Positions 24,305 to 25,326 of a stretch of 25,326 nt of DNA are shown here, piece by piece. Under the pieces are notes generated by a model. The model worked only from the letters and a program-made list of their open reading frames with translations. It was not told where the DNA came from and made no database searches. The first letter of the stretch is position 1. Each line of letters begins with the position of its first letter. The position numbers and the translations under genes are program-made. The DNA lies in contig QHTX01000163.1 of the NCBI GenBank assembly GCA_003220975.1, positions 7,765 to 33,090 of the forward strand, read 5' to 3'. This DNA comes from Gemmatimonadota bacterium (GTDB taxonomy: Bacteria; Gemmatimonadota; Gemmatimonadetes; Gemmatimonadales; GWC2-71-9).

Positions 24305-24939
24305 GATTTGGGTTCCGTGCCCCGGGGCCGCAACAACCCCAGGAGCCGGGCATCCCGCGCCGTGTCGACGTCCCGCAGCGGTCGGAGCAGGTGGCACGAG
24401 AGCCCGAGGGCACGGGCCCGGGCGCGCGTCTCGACCGCCACGGTGGCGGTGGACCAGGCGACGCCGCGGAACAACGCGGGCTGCGGCGCGGCGAGACCAA
24501 TCAAGTAATAACCGCCGTCACGCGCGGGCCCGAGCACGACGTCGCGCCGGCCCAGCGCCGCGAACGCCGCGCGCACCAGCCGCCGATCCACGCCGGGGCA
24601 GTCGGAGCCGATGATGACGACGCGGCGGGCCCCGCCCGCGAACTCGCCGGCGAACGCGGTCACGAGCCGCGCGCCGAGGCTCGCGCCCACCTGCGGGCGA
24701 AACGCCACGCGTCTCCCCCCCACGCCTTCGAGCCATTGGTGTACGAATCGTGCGTCGCGCGCCGGCGTGAACCACACCGTCGTGCGGTACCCCCCGCCCG
24801 CAGCGGAGCGGACGACGTGGCGCCCGAGCCGCCAGTACACGTCCGCCGCATCCGAGGGTCCGATGTCCTCGGCCAGCCGCGTCTTCACGCGCCCGGGAAT
24901 CGGCGCCTTGACGAAGATGCCGAGCGCCCTACGTCGCAC
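24301..24939 (-). CDS. TIGR04282-type glycosyltransferase (DUF2064)
   Basis: 212 residues. The sequence shows the family hallmarks: FVKAPIPGRVKTRLAE at the N-terminus (nucleotide-binding loop like that of nucleotidyltransferases and GT-A enzymes), VVIIGSDCPG (metal-binding Asp region) and LGPARDGGYYLIGL. Known members are named rSAM/selenodomain-associated transferase 1; the sugar donor and acceptor are not established. The start is GTG 24939, overlapping the 3' end of the TIGR04283-type gene by 11 bases, so the pair is translated together. No radical SAM partner is visible in the window. Cytosolic. Confidence 0.88.
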   Translation of the reverse strand: MRRRALGIFVKAPIPGRVKTRLAEDIGPSDAADVYWRLGRHVVRSAAGGGYRTTVWFTPARDARFVHQWLEGVGGRRVAFRPQVGASLGARLVTAFAGEFAGGARRVVIIGSDCPGVDRRLVRAAFAALGRRDVVLGPARDGGYYLIGLAAPQPALFRGVAWSTATVAVETRARARALGLSCHLLRPLRDVDTARDARLLGLLRPRGTEPKS

Positions 24940-25326
24940 GCCAGCGCGCGAGCCGGCGAGGCGGCACGCCCAGCAAGTAGAGAGCGATCAGCATCACATT
25001 GGTGAGCCAGGTGCGCAGCACGCCGCGCTCGCGGTAGCGCCGCCCCGACGTGACGAGCGCCCCGGACAGCGCGCGGATTTCCACGCGACGCCGCTTCATG
25101 CGACGAATCATTTCCACGTCTTCCATGATTTCAATATCGGCGTAACCACCCGTCGCGTGGAACAGCTCGCGCCGGATCAGCAGTCCCTGGTCGCCGTACG
25201 GCAGGTGGTACAACCGCTGCCGCAGCGCCTGCCCCAGCTCGATGAACCGCTTCCAGGGCGCGGGCAAGTCGATGGCGAAGCGGAACACAGCGACCTGGGG
25301 CACGGGCGCGTCCACGACGGCGGCGA
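24929..25326 (-). CDS. TIGR04283-type family 2 glycosyltransferase, C-terminal part (5' end outside window)
   Basis: About 132 residues visible; the frame is open to the window end and continues beyond it. Motifs: RFAIDLPAPWKRFIE, RQRLYHLPYGDQGLLIRRELF (the PYGDQ signature), GGYADIEIMEDVEMIRRM (the MEDVE catalytic-base region of GT-A fold enzymes) and SGRRYRERGVLRTW, then a hydrophobic helix MLIALYLLGVPPRRLAR. These are typical of rSAM/selenodomain-associated transferase 2. It overlaps the TIGR04282-type gene by 11 bases, the usual pairing of the two families. The catalytic N-terminal half (DXD region) is not in the window. Confidence 0.87.
   Translation of the reverse strand, partial: AAVVDAPVPQVAVFRFAIDLPAPWKRFIELGQALRQRLYHLPYGDQGLLIRRELFHATGGYADIEIMEDVEMIRRMKRRRVEIRALSGALVTSGRRYRERGVLRTWLTNVMLIALYLLGVPPRRLARWRAT

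Overview
The window is a very GC-rich, densely packed bacterial chromosome segment with overlapping start and stop codons and no gene-free stretch over 300 bases. The longest gap is about 268 bases (1445-1712), and it is full of inverted and direct repeats. GC content, the PAS-rich hybrid kinases and the set of small unknown proteins would fit a soil or sediment Gemmatimonadota-like organism. That assignment is an inference, since no rRNA or other phylogenetic marker is present. I see no tRNA, rRNA, CRISPR array, insertion sequence or integrase.

Region 1 (1-17143) is a two-component signalling island. On the + strand, in order: a NarL-type histidine kinase (5' end outside the window, frameshifted); its LuxR-type response regulator (frameshifted); a membrane hybrid kinase with HisKA-HATPase-REC-REC-Hpt; a receiver with a C-terminal CxxC/CxxC domain; an Rcp1-like single-domain receiver; a REC-PAS-kinase-REC hybrid; a CHASE3-PAS4 membrane kinase; a second Rcp1-like receiver; and a PAS/GAF hybrid kinase. 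A further GAF-PAS hybrid kinase (14284-17143) lies convergently on the - strand with a damaged N-terminus. In total there are six kinases but only one recognisable DNA-binding output domain, so most phosphate flow probably ends in protein-protein output, in relays, or in regulators encoded elsewhere.

Region 2 (17207-20955) is conserved housekeeping on the + strand: a KefB-type (CPA2) cation:proton antiporter with TrkA domains, then holB (DNA polymerase III delta prime) overlapping moaC (molybdopterin synthesis). A cluster of 7-bp repeats in both orientations lies just upstream of holB.

Region 3 (21023-24256) is cell-wall related. A small membrane-anchored lytic transglycosylase (+) faces a - strand operon of three small unknown genes and an MltD-like lipoprotein with LysM domains. 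A perfect 28-bp palindrome separates the two converging units. Region 4 (24301-25326, - strand) holds two overlapping glycosyltransferase genes of the TIGR04283 and TIGR04282 types, the first running off the window.

Points most worth a second look: the structured, repeat-bearing leader at 1475-1716; SD-led mini-ORFs of 6 and 7 codons whose stops overlap the next gene's start (5293, 17207); the 7-mer cluster upstream of holB; three frame lesions confined to signalling genes; and the uncharacterised Cys-rich receiver output domain at 4621-5190.
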